From Geminicoccus harenae (lineage in GTDB: Bacteria > Pseudomonadota > Alphaproteobacteria > Geminicoccales > Geminicoccaceae), in the NCBI RefSeq assembly GCF_019800005.1, contig NZ_JABGCL010000021.1, positions 36,847 through 100,846 on the forward strand: 64,000 nt of DNA, given 5' to 3'. Below are positions 35,498 through 43,763 of the stretch, one piece after another. A program made the position numbers and the translations under genes. Numbering within the stretch: position 1 is the stretch's first letter; every line of letters starts with the position of its first letter. The notes beneath the pieces were generated by a model. That model was not told the origin of the DNA. It saw only the letters and a list, made by a program, of their open reading frames with translations, and did not search any database.

Positions 35498-37405
35498 TCA
35501 GGCCGTGCCAGAACCGAGCGCTGCGTCGAGAAAGCGCACCCAGCCCTCCCCGCCCTCCCGCACCAGGCGCAGGCGCTGATAGGCTGGGCGCAGGCGCTGC
35601 CAGGAGCCGGCGATGCGCGGCCAGACCAGCGAGAGGCCACAGCGCGCCGGATCCGGCTGCGCCTGGCCCTGGGCATCGAAGCCGCGGATCGAGCGCTGGT
35701 GCACCACGATCGCCGCCAGTTGCTCCTTCAGGAACCGGACGGCTGACTGGAGGCGGCGGTCGTCGCAGACCGCGAGGAGCCGGTCCGCCACGTCGCCGAT
35801 ATCCACCAGCTCGCCGTTGCGGAAGGTGCGGGCCAGCATGCGCTGGCCGTCGATCGCCTTGCCGTCCTTTGCCAGGAGCGGGATCAGCGCGTCGCCGAGT
35901 GCGCCCACGGCGCGGGCCAGGTCGCCCGCCGGGTCGGGGTCGAGCAGGGCGATGTCCACGTCCCCCTGGCGGCGCCTGCCATGGTCGGCCACGTAGCTGT
36001 CGACGATCAGCCGCCCGAGCGCCTCGGGCTCCAGCACCGCCGCGCCCAGCCCCTGGAGGATCGCGTCATAGGCCCAGCCCTCGTCGGGCACCACCTGCTG
36101 GGAGGCGACGATCCAGTCCGCGAACGGCGCGCACTCCACCAGGCATTCGGCGCTGGCCATCATGCAGGCATCGAAGCCCAGCAGCGCCAGGCGGCGGTCG
36201 GTGTCCAGCCCGGCGGTGGCAAAGGCCCGGCCGAGCTCGTCCAGCTCGATCCAGCCGCCCTCGGTATCGTCGCCCAGCACCGACAGGCCGCGGCCATGGC
36301 CCCACATCACCAGGGCGCGCCGGTCGGCCGGCAATGCCACCAGGCTCCACTCCAAAAAGCCCGTGAGCGTCGCGGCGTCGCCGGAATTGCGGGGGCCGAA
36401 GGGGGCGATCTCGATGGGGGCCCGCAGCTCGCCATCGGCCTTGGGGCCCAGCAGGAACCGGCCGGACACCGAGCAGCCCGGCACATGGACCTGGCCCGCC
36501 ACATGCACCTTGGGGCTGGCGCCAGCGCTGCGCAGCTCGTCGATGTCCCCGCCCACGTCGGCGGCCAGGTCGTTGTCGGCACCGACATAAAGCGCCAGTG
36601 CCCAGGGCCGCCGGTCCGGCGCGGTCAGAGGGGCGCGGTCGAACCAACTGGGCATGGGCTCCTCCGAGGGGCGATCGATCGGGTTGCTGCCGGGCAGGCT
36701 CAGGCGCGCCGCCCGCCAGGGCAGGGTTTCCTCGAACGCGCCGTCGCCCCGACCTGCGGGCAGGCCGCGCGCCTGGAGCGCCACGACCTCGTCCACGAGC
36801 AGCAGCGCGTCGGCGGTCTTCACCGACACCCAGCGTTCCGCGCACAATTCCTCGATCACGCCCGCGCGCGCCGGGCCGAGCAGGGACTGGGCTTCCGCCA
36901 CCAGCCGGGCGCGGCTGCGCTCGGGGAACCAGATCCGGTGCATCGCCTCGGTGAGCAGCACCGCCTCGTGGACGGCGATCTCGCCGCGGGCGCTGGCGGC
37001 ATCGAGCGTGGCGCGCAGGTCGACCAGGGCGTCGCTGGCTGGGGCGAAGCCGGTCTCGGCCGGCCCGTGCACCACCGCGACCTCGTCGTCGGCGACCAGC
37101 AGCCCGTCGCGGAAGGCGGCATGGACCTGGCCCAGCCCGATCATGCCCAGCCCGTCCAGCTCGGCAGCGCGCAATGCCCCCATGCTGGCGGCACCGAGCA
37201 CGGTGGCACCCATGTCCAGCACCGCCAGGATCTCCTGGTGCCAGATGGCCGGGACGTCGCCGAACCGGCCGTCGACCAGCCCCAGGATCCGGTAGCCGGC
37301 CAAGGCCGCCTGCCACAGATCGCCCAGCGCTGCGGGCGGGCGCAGCTCGACCCCGTCCGGCAGCGGCGGCGCGACACCATGCAGGCTGGGCCCCGCGAAG
37401 ATCAC
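35498..37405 (-). CDS. TfuA domain fused to clostripain-like (C11) protease
   Basis: A 635-aa fusion. Residues 1-215 are a TfuA domain: MIFAGPSLHG, GLVDGRFGDVPAIWHQEIL (42-60) and LGAASMGALRAAELDG (70-85), the partner of YcaO enzymes in peptide thioamidation. Residues about 268-635 are a peptidase C11 domain: WALALYVGADNDL, catalytic His370 in MWGHGRG, catalytic Cys414 in LGFDACMMAS. C11 proteases are calcium-dependent or self-processing and cut after Arg or Lys. No signal peptide. It starts with GTG 9 bases after the ycaO stop and ends the operon. I infer that it both aids thioamide formation and trims the precursor encoded upstream. Confidence 0.85.
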   Translation of the reverse strand: MIFAGPSLHGVAPPLPDGVELRPPAALGDLWQAALAGYRILGLVDGRFGDVPAIWHQEILAVLDMGATVLGAASMGALRAAELDGLGMIGLGQVHAAFRDGLLVADDEVAVVHGPAETGFAPASDALVDLRATLDAASARGEIAVHEAVLLTEAMHRIWFPERSRARLVAEAQSLLGPARAGVIEELCAERWVSVKTADALLLVDEVVALQARGLPAGRGDGAFEETLPWRAARLSLPGSNPIDRPSEEPMPSWFDRAPLTAPDRRPWALALYVGADNDLAADVGGDIDELRSAGASPKVHVAGQVHVPGCSVSGRFLLGPKADGELRAPIEIAPFGPRNSGDAATLTGFLEWSLVALPADRRALVMWGHGRGLSVLGDDTEGGWIELDELGRAFATAGLDTDRRLALLGFDACMMASAECLVECAPFADWIVASQQVVPDEGWAYDAILQGLGAAVLEPEALGRLIVDSYVADHGRRRQGDVDIALLDPDPAGDLARAVGALGDALIPLLAKDGKAIDGQRMLARTFRNGELVDIGDVADRLLAVCDDRRLQSAVRFLKEQLAAIVVHQRSIRGFDAQGQAQPDPARCGLSLVWPRIAGSWQRLRPAYQRLRLVREGGEGWVRFLDAALGSGTA

Positions 37406-37413
37406 CGCGCGGT

Positions 37414-38520
37414 TCAGTGGACGGGCTCCCGCAGGGCCGGTGCCAGCAGCTTGACCACGGCGACCGGTGCCGGTCCGGAGGGCAGGTCCACGGCCCGCAC
37501 CGGCCCCATCCCGGCACGCTGCAGCGCAGCGAGCACCATGGCCACGTCGTCCGCGATGCTGTCGCCGGGGCCGAGCGCGCTAGGCGCGGGCAGCGGCCGC
37601 AGCCCCCTGCCCTCCCGCAGGATGCGGCGTTGGCGCCCGACCCGGTCCAGGTCGAGGGGCGCGTAGCGGTCCCAGCCCGTGTCATCGCGCGCCCCGGAGA
37701 TATGGGTCAGGCGGGCCTGCAGCGCCTCGGTCACCGCACGCAGCCAGGCCACCACCGGGTCGGGATGGCAGCCCGAGCCATGTGCCCAGCCGCGGGCATC
37801 ATCGCCGAGCTCGGCCGCGTCCATGACATGGCAAAGGAACACCGGCAGGTCCACGCAGGCCGGCAGGCGCCAGACGGCATGGAGCACCTGGGCTTCGTCG
37901 AGCAACCGGATCAGCCGCCTGGCCTGCCCGTCCTGGACGCTGGCCGGGTCGATGCGGGGCAGCCCGCCCGCGACCTGGCCGATGGCTGCCGCCCGCGCCA
38001 GCGCGTCGCGCTCGACCAGCTCGCACAGGCCATGCAGCAGCGCCTCGTCGCGGCAGTTGCCGCCGGCCAGCCCATTGGAGGTCCCGCACGGCCGCGGCCG
38101 CGTCGCCACCCGCGCGTCCAGGGAAACCGCGGCCCAGGGGACCAGGCCCGGCTCGCCGCTGAAGAGGTCGTGGGCGGTGACCAGGGGCTCGCCCGCCCAG
38201 CCCTGCCGCTCCGGTGCCAAGCGCTCGGCGCTCCACAGCTCGATCGCCTCGACGATCGCCGACACCTTGGCCAGGACCGGGTCCAGCCCCTTGCCCTGGG
38301 CCACGGACAGCGAGCGGGTGCGGGGCCGCACCGCCGACCATACCGGCACGCCCACCCGGTCCAGGCCGGTCAGGTCGGCCAGCCGGGTGATGCCATAGGC
38401 CGGCAGATGCGGGAGGAGGTCCGCCAGGGTCGTTTCCGGCAGGCGGGTCCGGTGGCTGCCCGTCCACCAGCGCTTGGCCGACGGTGGCGGCTCGAACGAA
38501 GGGCGCGCCTCAGTCGTCAC
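37414..38520 (-). CDS. ycaO: YcaO cyclodehydratase/thioamide-forming enzyme
   Basis: A 368-aa YcaO-domain ATP-dependent peptide-backbone modifier. ATP/Mg motifs are visible: SAIVEAIELWSAE (Glu90, Glu93), the SNGLAGGN loop (148-155) and CELVERD (Glu166, Glu169, Arg170). With a TfuA partner, YcaO enzymes replace the backbone carbonyl by a thioamide; alone or with other partners they form azolines. The C-terminus ends LREPVH and lacks the PxPxP tail of azoline-forming enzymes. The chosen start is GTG 38520, which overlaps the precursor stop by 11 bases and is preceded by GGCAGG. The frame continues to 38697 but only as a shadow of the precursor. Confidence 0.85.
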   Translation of the reverse strand: MTTEARPSFEPPPSAKRWWTGSHRTRLPETTLADLLPHLPAYGITRLADLTGLDRVGVPVWSAVRPRTRSLSVAQGKGLDPVLAKVSAIVEAIELWSAERLAPERQGWAGEPLVTAHDLFSGEPGLVPWAAVSLDARVATRPRPCGTSNGLAGGNCRDEALLHGLCELVERDALARAAAIGQVAGGLPRIDPASVQDGQARRLIRLLDEAQVLHAVWRLPACVDLPVFLCHVMDAAELGDDARGWAHGSGCHPDPVVAWLRAVTEALQARLTHISGARDDTGWDRYAPLDLDRVGRQRRILREGRGLRPLPAPSALGPGDSIADDVAMVLAALQRAGMGPVRAVDLPSGPAPVAVVKLLAPALREPVH

Positions 38521-38863
38521 CGAACCTGCCGGGCGCGAACTTGTCCTTGCCGCCGCGCGCACTGCCGGGATCGGCCACGATTGAATCGATCTTGAACTTG
38601 TCCTTGCCGCCGCGCGGGCTCGCGGGATCGGCCTCGAACTCCATGCCGTCCTCGGTGAGGATTGCGTTCTTGAGCCGGTGGATCGGTGCGGCAGCATTGA
38701 GCGCGTCGACCGCCCGGTCGCCCGTGGCGGAGCCGAGCTGCTGATCGTCCGGCAGGCGATAATTTACCAGTTCATCCAAGGGAATGAAGTAGGTAACATC
38801 CTGCTCGTCGCGGATCAGGATTCCCGCCCGCTTGCCGGAACTGGCGCCTGCCGTGCTCGTCAT
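38510..38863 (-). CDS. Putative RiPP precursor with two core repeats
   Basis: A 117-aa protein with no known family. Residues 1-76 form a leader-like region (AGILIRDEQDVTYFIPLDEL). The C-terminus contains two copies of a 19-residue unit: DPASPRGGKDKF (79-90) and DPGSARGGKDKF (98-109), then APGRFGDD. It is encoded directly before ycaO, whose start overlaps its stop. The modular tail, the small size and the position mark it as the likely substrate, as in thiovarsolin-type precursors with repeated cores. Arg84 and Arg103 lie just before GGKDKF and fit an Arg-specific C11 protease. ATG 38863 has AAGGC upstream. Confidence 0.72.
   Translation of the reverse strand: MTSTAGASSGKRAGILIRDEQDVTYFIPLDELVNYRLPDDQQLGSATGDRAVDALNAAAPIHRLKNAILTEDGMEFEADPASPRGGKDKFKIDSIVADPGSARGGKDKFAPGRFGDD
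38537..38633 (-). repeat. 57-bp tandem repeat encoding the precursor core units
   Basis: GAACTTGTCCTTGCCGCCGC begins at 38537 and again at 38594, a period of exactly 57 bases (19 codons). The copies share about 40 bases each with few differences. It is the DNA basis of the doubled core peptide and shows recent unit duplication. Confidence 0.85.
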
Positions 38864-38956
38864 CGGATCAGCCTTGCGCTACGCCGGTTAGAAATCGATT
38901 GCATACGCACACCGACCCGGCCGTCGCTCAAGCTACCCTTGGTGAATGGCTGGATC

Positions 38957-38972
38957 TGTGATTTTTCTCACG
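38957..38972. promoter_or_regulatory. CRP-type operator between precursor and cyclase genes
   Basis: TGTGA-TTTTTC-TCACG matches the CRP consensus TGTGA-N6-TCACA at nine of ten arm positions. It lies in the 166-base divergent region, 94 bases from the precursor start and 58 bases from the cyclase start. It could control the RiPP operon, the cyclase-Crp operon, or both. The Crp/Fnr protein of that operon is the natural candidate ligand. Confidence 0.6.
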
Positions 38973-39029
38973 ATGCTGTCGGGTTGACCATCCGACCGGA
39001 AGCCGCCCTCAAGCAAAACGTACTAGAAC

Positions 39030-40811
39030 GTGCCGCCCGCCATCGAACCGACGCCCGGAGAGTTCAGCATCGGCCCGCTGCCGGACGAGGCCGGCCCCGC
39101 GCGCCGTGATGCCGTGCTGCTGCACGCCGACGTCGAGAACTATACTGGCCGGATGGGGCACGACGAGACCGGCACCTTCCGCGCCCTCAAGCGGTCCTTC
39201 GCGGTGTTCGAGGACGAGGTCCAGCGCCAGGGGGGCCGCATCGTCAACCTGGCGGCGGACAGCGTGCTGGCGGAGTTCCCGACCTGCCGCCATGCCGCCC
39301 GCTGCGCGGTCCGCATCCAGACCGAGCTGGCCGGCGGCGAGCAGACCCTGCGCTACCGGATCGGCCTGCACCGCGGTGCGGTGCTGGTGGACGGCGACGG
39401 GATCTGGGGCGACGCGGTCAACCTGACCGCACGGATCCAGGAGCAGGCGGCACCCGGCACGATCTGCGCCTCGGACGGCTTCGTGCTGAGCCTGGGGGCG
39501 GCCGAGGGGCTGGAACCGGTCGATCTCGGCGAGGTCCGGCTCAAGAACATCGTGCGCCCGGTCCGGCTGTGGCGGCTGCGCCGGCCGAACGAGCCGGACG
39601 AGGCGGCCACCAGCCCGTTCGGCCGCGTTCACCTGCCGGGCATCCCGTCCATCGTGGTGCTGCCGTTCAGCCTGCGCGGCGAGGCCAGGCAGTACGCCTA
39701 TCTCGCCGAGGGCATGACCGAGGACGTCATCACCGACCTGTCGCGCTTCCGCGAGCTGTTCGTGATCGGCCGGACCACCTCCTTCGCCCTGCGCAGCCGC
39801 GGCGGCGACCTCCAGCAGATCGGCCGCGCACTGGGCGTGCGCTACATCCTCGAAGGCGTGGTCATGCTGCTGGGCGACCATTTCCGCCTGAACGCCAACC
39901 TGGTCGAGGTCGAGACCGGGTTCGTCGCCTGGTCCCGGCGCTACAGCGGCGGCTTCACCGAGCTGGCCGACGTCCAGGACGAGCTGACCCGGCAGATCGT
40001 GGGACACCTGGTGGGCGGCCTGGTGCGCCACGAGGAGCGCCAGGCGCTGGGCCGCGGCACCAGCAGCCTGGAGGCCTACCATCTGGTCCTGCGGGGCCGC
40101 TACGAGATGAACCGCTACGATCCGGCCGGCAATGCGCGGGCGCGCAGCCTGTTCCAGCAGGCGATCGACCTGGACCGCAACTTCGCCCGCGCCTGGAGCA
40201 ACCTGTCGCGGGCCTACAACCATGAGTGGCGCTATCGCTGGAGCGATGCACCCGACCGCTCGATGGACTTGGCCCAGATCTGCGCCGAGCACGCGATCGG
40301 GCTGGACCCGAGCGATGCGCGCGCCCATGGCGAGCTCGGCTGGGTCCAGCTCTATCGCGGCGAGCTCGACCGGGCGCTCGCCACCTACGAGACCGCGCTG
40401 CGCCACAATCCCAACGACAGCGAGATCCTGTCCCAGCTCGCCATCGTCCACTCCTATGCCGGCCGGACCCAGGAGGCCGAGGCCCTGCTGGAGCGCGCGA
40501 TCCAGCTCGAGCCGGACACGCCCGACATTCTGTTCTGGCGGCTGGGCGACGTGTATTTCCAGAAGGGCGAGTACCGGCGGGTCATCCAGGTGATCCAGAA
40601 GATGCGCGATCCTGGGGAGGGTGCACGGCTGCTGGCGTCGGCTTATGCCCATCTCGACATGCTGGACGAGGCGTATCGCTGGCGCGACGAGGTGCTGCGC
40701 CGCCAGCCCGGCTTCACGGTGAGCGGCTGGATGGACACCCAGCCCGATGCACTGGAGGACGACAAGGAGCGCTTCCGCATCGGCCTGCTCCGCGCGGGCC
40801 TGCCGCCATGA
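39030..40811 (+). CDS. Class III cyclase-like protein with TolB-like and TPR domains
   Basis: A 593-aa protein. Residues 28-190 form a class III cyclase domain: LHADVENYTGRM (metal Asp34), GGRIVNLAADSVLAEF (Asp77) and GDAVNLTARI (Asn131, Arg135). The usual substrate Lys (IVK) is Asn73 here. Residues about 205-330 resemble the FlgO/TolB-like segment that often follows in this family (PSIVVLPFSL, YILEGVVMLLGDHFRLNANLV), then TPR repeats to about 560 (RAHGELGWVQLYRGELDRAL, SQLAIVHSYAGRTQEAEALLER). It is cytoplasmic. It starts with GTG and overlaps the Crp gene by 4 bases, so it may supply or sense the signal for that factor. Confidence 0.8.
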   Translation: MPPAIEPTPGEFSIGPLPDEAGPARRDAVLLHADVENYTGRMGHDETGTFRALKRSFAVFEDEVQRQGGRIVNLAADSVLAEFPTCRHAARCAVRIQTELAGGEQTLRYRIGLHRGAVLVDGDGIWGDAVNLTARIQEQAAPGTICASDGFVLSLGAAEGLEPVDLGEVRLKNIVRPVRLWRLRRPNEPDEAATSPFGRVHLPGIPSIVVLPFSLRGEARQYAYLAEGMTEDVITDLSRFRELFVIGRTTSFALRSRGGDLQQIGRALGVRYILEGVVMLLGDHFRLNANLVEVETGFVAWSRRYSGGFTELADVQDELTRQIVGHLVGGLVRHEERQALGRGTSSLEAYHLVLRGRYEMNRYDPAGNARARSLFQQAIDLDRNFARAWSNLSRAYNHEWRYRWSDAPDRSMDLAQICAEHAIGLDPSDARAHGELGWVQLYRGELDRALATYETALRHNPNDSEILSQLAIVHSYAGRTQEAEALLERAIQLEPDTPDILFWRLGDVYFQKGEYRRVIQVIQKMRDPGEGARLLASAYAHLDMLDEAYRWRDEVLRRQPGFTVSGWMDTQPDALEDDKERFRIGLLRAGLPP

Positions 40812-41590
40812 CCGATTCCGACGACATGCCACCGGCCTGCGTGGCCGAACGTATGGACGAGCCGGACGCCCGGACGCTGCAACGGCACCCGCGCAGTGCG
40901 GAGATCCTGCCCGTGCTGGCGAAGTGCCGCTGGTTCCGCCGGCTGGACGAGGCCGGCCTGCGCCACGTCCTTCAGGAAGGCAGCCTCGTCACCCTGCCCA
41001 AGAACCGCATGCTGTTCCGCACCGGCGACCACAGCAGCGAGGTCTACATCCTGATCTCCGGGCGGATCGCCATCAGCACCACCGGGTTCACCGGGCGCGA
41101 GATCGGCTTTCGCCACTACGAGCCGGGCGATGGGTTCGGCGAGCTGGCAGCCCTGGACGGCAAGCCGCGCTCGGCGAACGCCAAGGCGATGCAGCCGAGC
41201 CGGCTGCTGCGCATCTCCGCCGCGGGCTTCCACCGCCTGGTGGCGGCCCATCCGGGCGTAGCCGAGGAGGTGCTCAAATCCCTGGCGCGGCTGGTCCGTG
41301 CCCTGAGCGACCGGGTCGCGGAGAACGGGGCGAAGGCGGCGGTGCGGATCATCGGCGGCATCGTCCGCCTGGCCGAGGCGGCGGCGGACCGTTCGGACGC
41401 GGTGCGGGTCCAGATCGTCCCCGCCCCCACCGACGAGGAACTGGCGTCACGCTGCGACAGCCATCGCGAGGCAGTCAACCGCGTGGTCAACGAGCTCAAG
41501 CGCCGGGGCCTCCTCAGCCGCTCGCGCGCCGCCATGGTCGTGCTCGACCTGCCGGCCCTGCGCCGGCACCTGGAGGACGTGCGCGGCTGA
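40808..41590 (+). CDS. Crp/Fnr-family transcription factor
   Basis: A 260-aa regulator. A cyclic-nucleotide-binding fold spans about 40-150 (FRTGDHSSEVYILISGRIAI, FGELAALDGKPRSANAKA - the phosphate-binding cassette with Glu and Arg), a helix spans 150-175, and a winged helix follows with TDEELASRCDSHREAVNRVVNELKRRGLL as recognition region. No N-terminal Fe-S cysteine set like Fnr is present. The ATG overlaps the cyclase stop (ATGA). The cassette GELAALDGKPRSANA resembles cAMP-binding forms. Its sites are probably the two TGTGA-N6-TCAC palindromes flanking the RiPP locus. Confidence 0.87.
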   Translation: MTDSDDMPPACVAERMDEPDARTLQRHPRSAEILPVLAKCRWFRRLDEAGLRHVLQEGSLVTLPKNRMLFRTGDHSSEVYILISGRIAISTTGFTGREIGFRHYEPGDGFGELAALDGKPRSANAKAMQPSRLLRISAAGFHRLVAAHPGVAEEVLKSLARLVRALSDRVAENGAKAAVRIIGGIVRLAEAAADRSDAVRVQIVPAPTDEELASRCDSHREAVNRVVNELKRRGLLSRSRAAMVVLDLPALRRHLEDVRG

Positions 41591-41591
41591 C

Positions 41592-41628
41592 CGTGCGGCA
41601 TCGACGCCACCTGCCGGCGTCCCGCACG
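41592..41628 (+). terminator. Hairpin after the Crp gene
   Basis: CGTGCGG/CCGCACG enclose an inner stem GACGCC/GGCGTC right after the crp stop. There is no good T-run immediately following. It may be a Rho-assisted terminator or 3' stabiliser. Confidence 0.4.
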
Positions 41629-41751
41629 TCCGGGCTGGTTTTGGCTCGTGGCCGGTTCTATGGACCTGCCCCATCGACCCGACCCGCCGGCGGCCTGCCG
41701 GTGCGGTCCATGCTGCCGGCCTGATCCCAGGGCCCTTTCGGACGGATCTCG

Positions 41752-43065
41752 ATGCACTCCCGCAACGTTCAGCCGGTCGCCGACAACCCGCGCCGCGTGC
41801 TCACCGCGAGCCTGGTGGGCACCACGATCGAGTTCTTCGACTTCTACATCTACGCCACCGCCGCGGTGCTGGTGTTCCCCCACCTGTTCTTCCCGGCGAG
41901 CGACCCCACCTCGGCGATCCTGCAGTCGTTCGCCACCTTCTCCATCGCCTTCTTCGCCCGGCCGATCGGTGCCGCCCTGTTCGGCCATTTCGGCGACCGG
42001 ATCGGCCGCAAGGCGACGCTGGTGGCGGCCCTCATGACCATGGGCGTGTCGACCGTCCTGATCGGCCTGCTGCCGACCTACGAGACGATCGGCGTCGCGG
42101 CACCGCTGCTCCTGGCCCTGTGCCGGCTGGGCCAGGGGCTGGGCCTGGGCGGCGAATGGGGCGGGGCCGTGCTGCTCGCCACCGAGAACGCCCCGCCCGG
42201 CCGGCGCACCTGGTACGGCATGTTCCCGCAGCTGGGCGCCCCCATCGGCTTTTTGCTCTCGGCCGCGCTGTTCCTGCTGCTGACCGAGACCATGACCGAT
42301 GAGAGCTTCTTCGCCTGGGGCTGGCGGCTGCCCTTCCTGCTCAGCGCCATCCTGGTGATCGTGGGCCTCTATGTCCGGCTGAGGATCTCCGAGACTCCGG
42401 CCTTCCGCCGCGCCATCGAGAAGCAGGAGCGGGTCGCCGTCCCGGTGATGGTCGTGTTGCGCGAGCAGAAGCTGAACGTGCTGATCGGCACGGTCGCGGC
42501 CCTGGCCACCTTCGTGCTGTTCTACCTGATGACGGTGTTCTCGCTGAGCTGGGGCACCACGGCGCTGGGCTACACCCGGGTCGAGTTCCTGATCTACCAG
42601 ATGATCGGCGTCCTGTTCTTCGGCCTGACCATCCCGGTGGCGGCCTGGCTGTCCGACCGGTTCGGCCGCCGGCTGGTGCTGGGCCTGGTCACCGCCACGA
42701 TCGGCCTGTTCGGCCTGGTCCTGTCCAGCCTGTTCCAGCCGGGCGATCCCGCCTCCGCCCTGCTGTTCTGCATCCTGGGCCTGGCCCTGATGGGCATGAC
42801 CTATGGCCCCCTGGGCGCCGCCCTGGCCGACCCCTTCCCCACCGCGGTCCGCTATACCGGCGCCTCGCTCGCCTTCAACCTGGCCGGCATCTTCGGCGCC
42901 TCGCTGGCCCCCTATATCGCGACTTGGCTGGCCTCCAGCTATGGGCTCAGCCATGTCGGCTACTACCTGACCGGCTCGGCCGTGCTCACCCTGATAGCCC
43001 TGGCCTGCATCCACGAGGACCGGCCGGCCGGCCGGCCCGAGGGGGCCGCCGCCCGGGCAGCCTGA
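41752..43065 (+). CDS. MFS transporter, metabolite:H+ symporter (MHS) type
   Basis: A 437-aa inner-membrane transporter with twelve predicted helices. The N-terminal AASLVGTTIEFFDFYIY-type start (LVGTTIEFFDFYIYATAA), GHFGDRIGRKATLVAALMTMG (loop 2-3) and LGQGLGLGGEWGGAVLLATENAP (about 122-144) are signatures of the shikimate/ProP/KgtP-like MHS group. The substrate is unknown (a carboxylate, betaine or shikimate-like solute is usual). The gene stands alone, 161 bases after the crp gene; an imperfect hairpin follows its stop. Confidence 0.88.
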   Translation: MHSRNVQPVADNPRRVLTASLVGTTIEFFDFYIYATAAVLVFPHLFFPASDPTSAILQSFATFSIAFFARPIGAALFGHFGDRIGRKATLVAALMTMGVSTVLIGLLPTYETIGVAAPLLLALCRLGQGLGLGGEWGGAVLLATENAPPGRRTWYGMFPQLGAPIGFLLSAALFLLLTETMTDESFFAWGWRLPFLLSAILVIVGLYVRLRISETPAFRRAIEKQERVAVPVMVVLREQKLNVLIGTVAALATFVLFYLMTVFSLSWGTTALGYTRVEFLIYQMIGVLFFGLTIPVAAWLSDRFGRRLVLGLVTATIGLFGLVLSSLFQPGDPASALLFCILGLALMGMTYGPLGAALADPFPTAVRYTGASLAFNLAGIFGASLAPYIATWLASSYGLSHVGYYLTGSAVLTLIALACIHEDRPAGRPEGAAARAA

Positions 43066-43076
43066 TCGTTCCCGCC

Positions 43077-43106
43077 AGCGCCGGCCGCCGCCTGGCCGCC
43101 GGCGCT
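43077..43106 (+). terminator. Hairpin after the MFS gene
   Basis: AGCGCCGGC pairs with GCCGGCGCT around a 12-base loop, 12 bases after the stop. It lacks a T-run, so it is a weak terminator or an mRNA-end stabiliser. Confidence 0.4.
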
Positions 43107-43218
43107 GCGGGCCTCGATGCCACTGTCCGAGGAAAGGCCCAAAGAACCGTCCTTGGACGCCGCCAGGAGGCATGGCGGGGTGAGCGACCTCGGTGCCTGA
43201 GACCCGATCCGGGCGGAG

Positions 43219-43620
43219 ATGACCGGCAAGTATCGCTTCATTGCTCCTGCCCTCCAATACTTCGGTACCAACGACTGGTCGAATGGTCCTATGGCGAGGA
43301 TGTGACCATCGCCGCAGCACTGGCCGATCCCGACGTCGTTCGGTGCCTCATCCTGTCACCGACGCTGTGGAGGCGGGTGATGCGGAGCAAGCTGCCAAGG
43401 TCCTGACCGACGGCGTGTTCCAGACGCCGCCGCCCGACTTCGAGCGCCAGCCGCAGGAACTCCCGGCGATGCAGCTCGACAACGCGCGGGTCATGCCGCT
43501 GCTGTGCTCGGCACCGCGATGGAGGTAGCCGCACAGCCGGACGTCGATCATGACGGGCCAGTCTGCGATCACACCGGCTTCGCCACGATGATCGAGGATC
43601 CCGTGGCGAAGCACTGAGCC
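43219..43620 (+). pseudogene. Remnant of an alpha/beta hydrolase gene
   Basis: Three frames carry parts of one alpha/beta hydrolase of the GWSYGG type: KYRFIAPALQYFGTNDW from 43219, then LVEWSYGEDVTIAAALADPDVVRCLIL from about 43276 and VTDAVEAGDAEQAAKVLTDGV...NARVMPLLCSAP from about 43358. About 40 codons between FGTNDW and the nucleophile-elbow segment are deleted, the nucleophile position reads Y-G-E-D rather than the usual pattern, and at least two frameshifts occur. The gene is dead. It lies in a 700-base stretch without intact genes. Confidence 0.6.
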
Positions 43621-43763
43621 ACCTCAAAGGTCCATGCTCGCTGGCCCCACGCGCGTTACGGCTCGCGATGTGCGACGCTGCCAAGCCAGGATGCTTCCCC
43701 GATGCCACGCAGGCGAAGTGTCCTGGCAACCGGCATGGGTGCGCTACCCCGGCACACCCGGCC

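Noticed and set aside
38521..38697. N-terminal extension of YcaO up to 38697
   Set aside because: The extra 59 residues are a shifted reading of the precursor repeats (RAAARTSSR copies). The YcaO-family part begins after GTG 38520.
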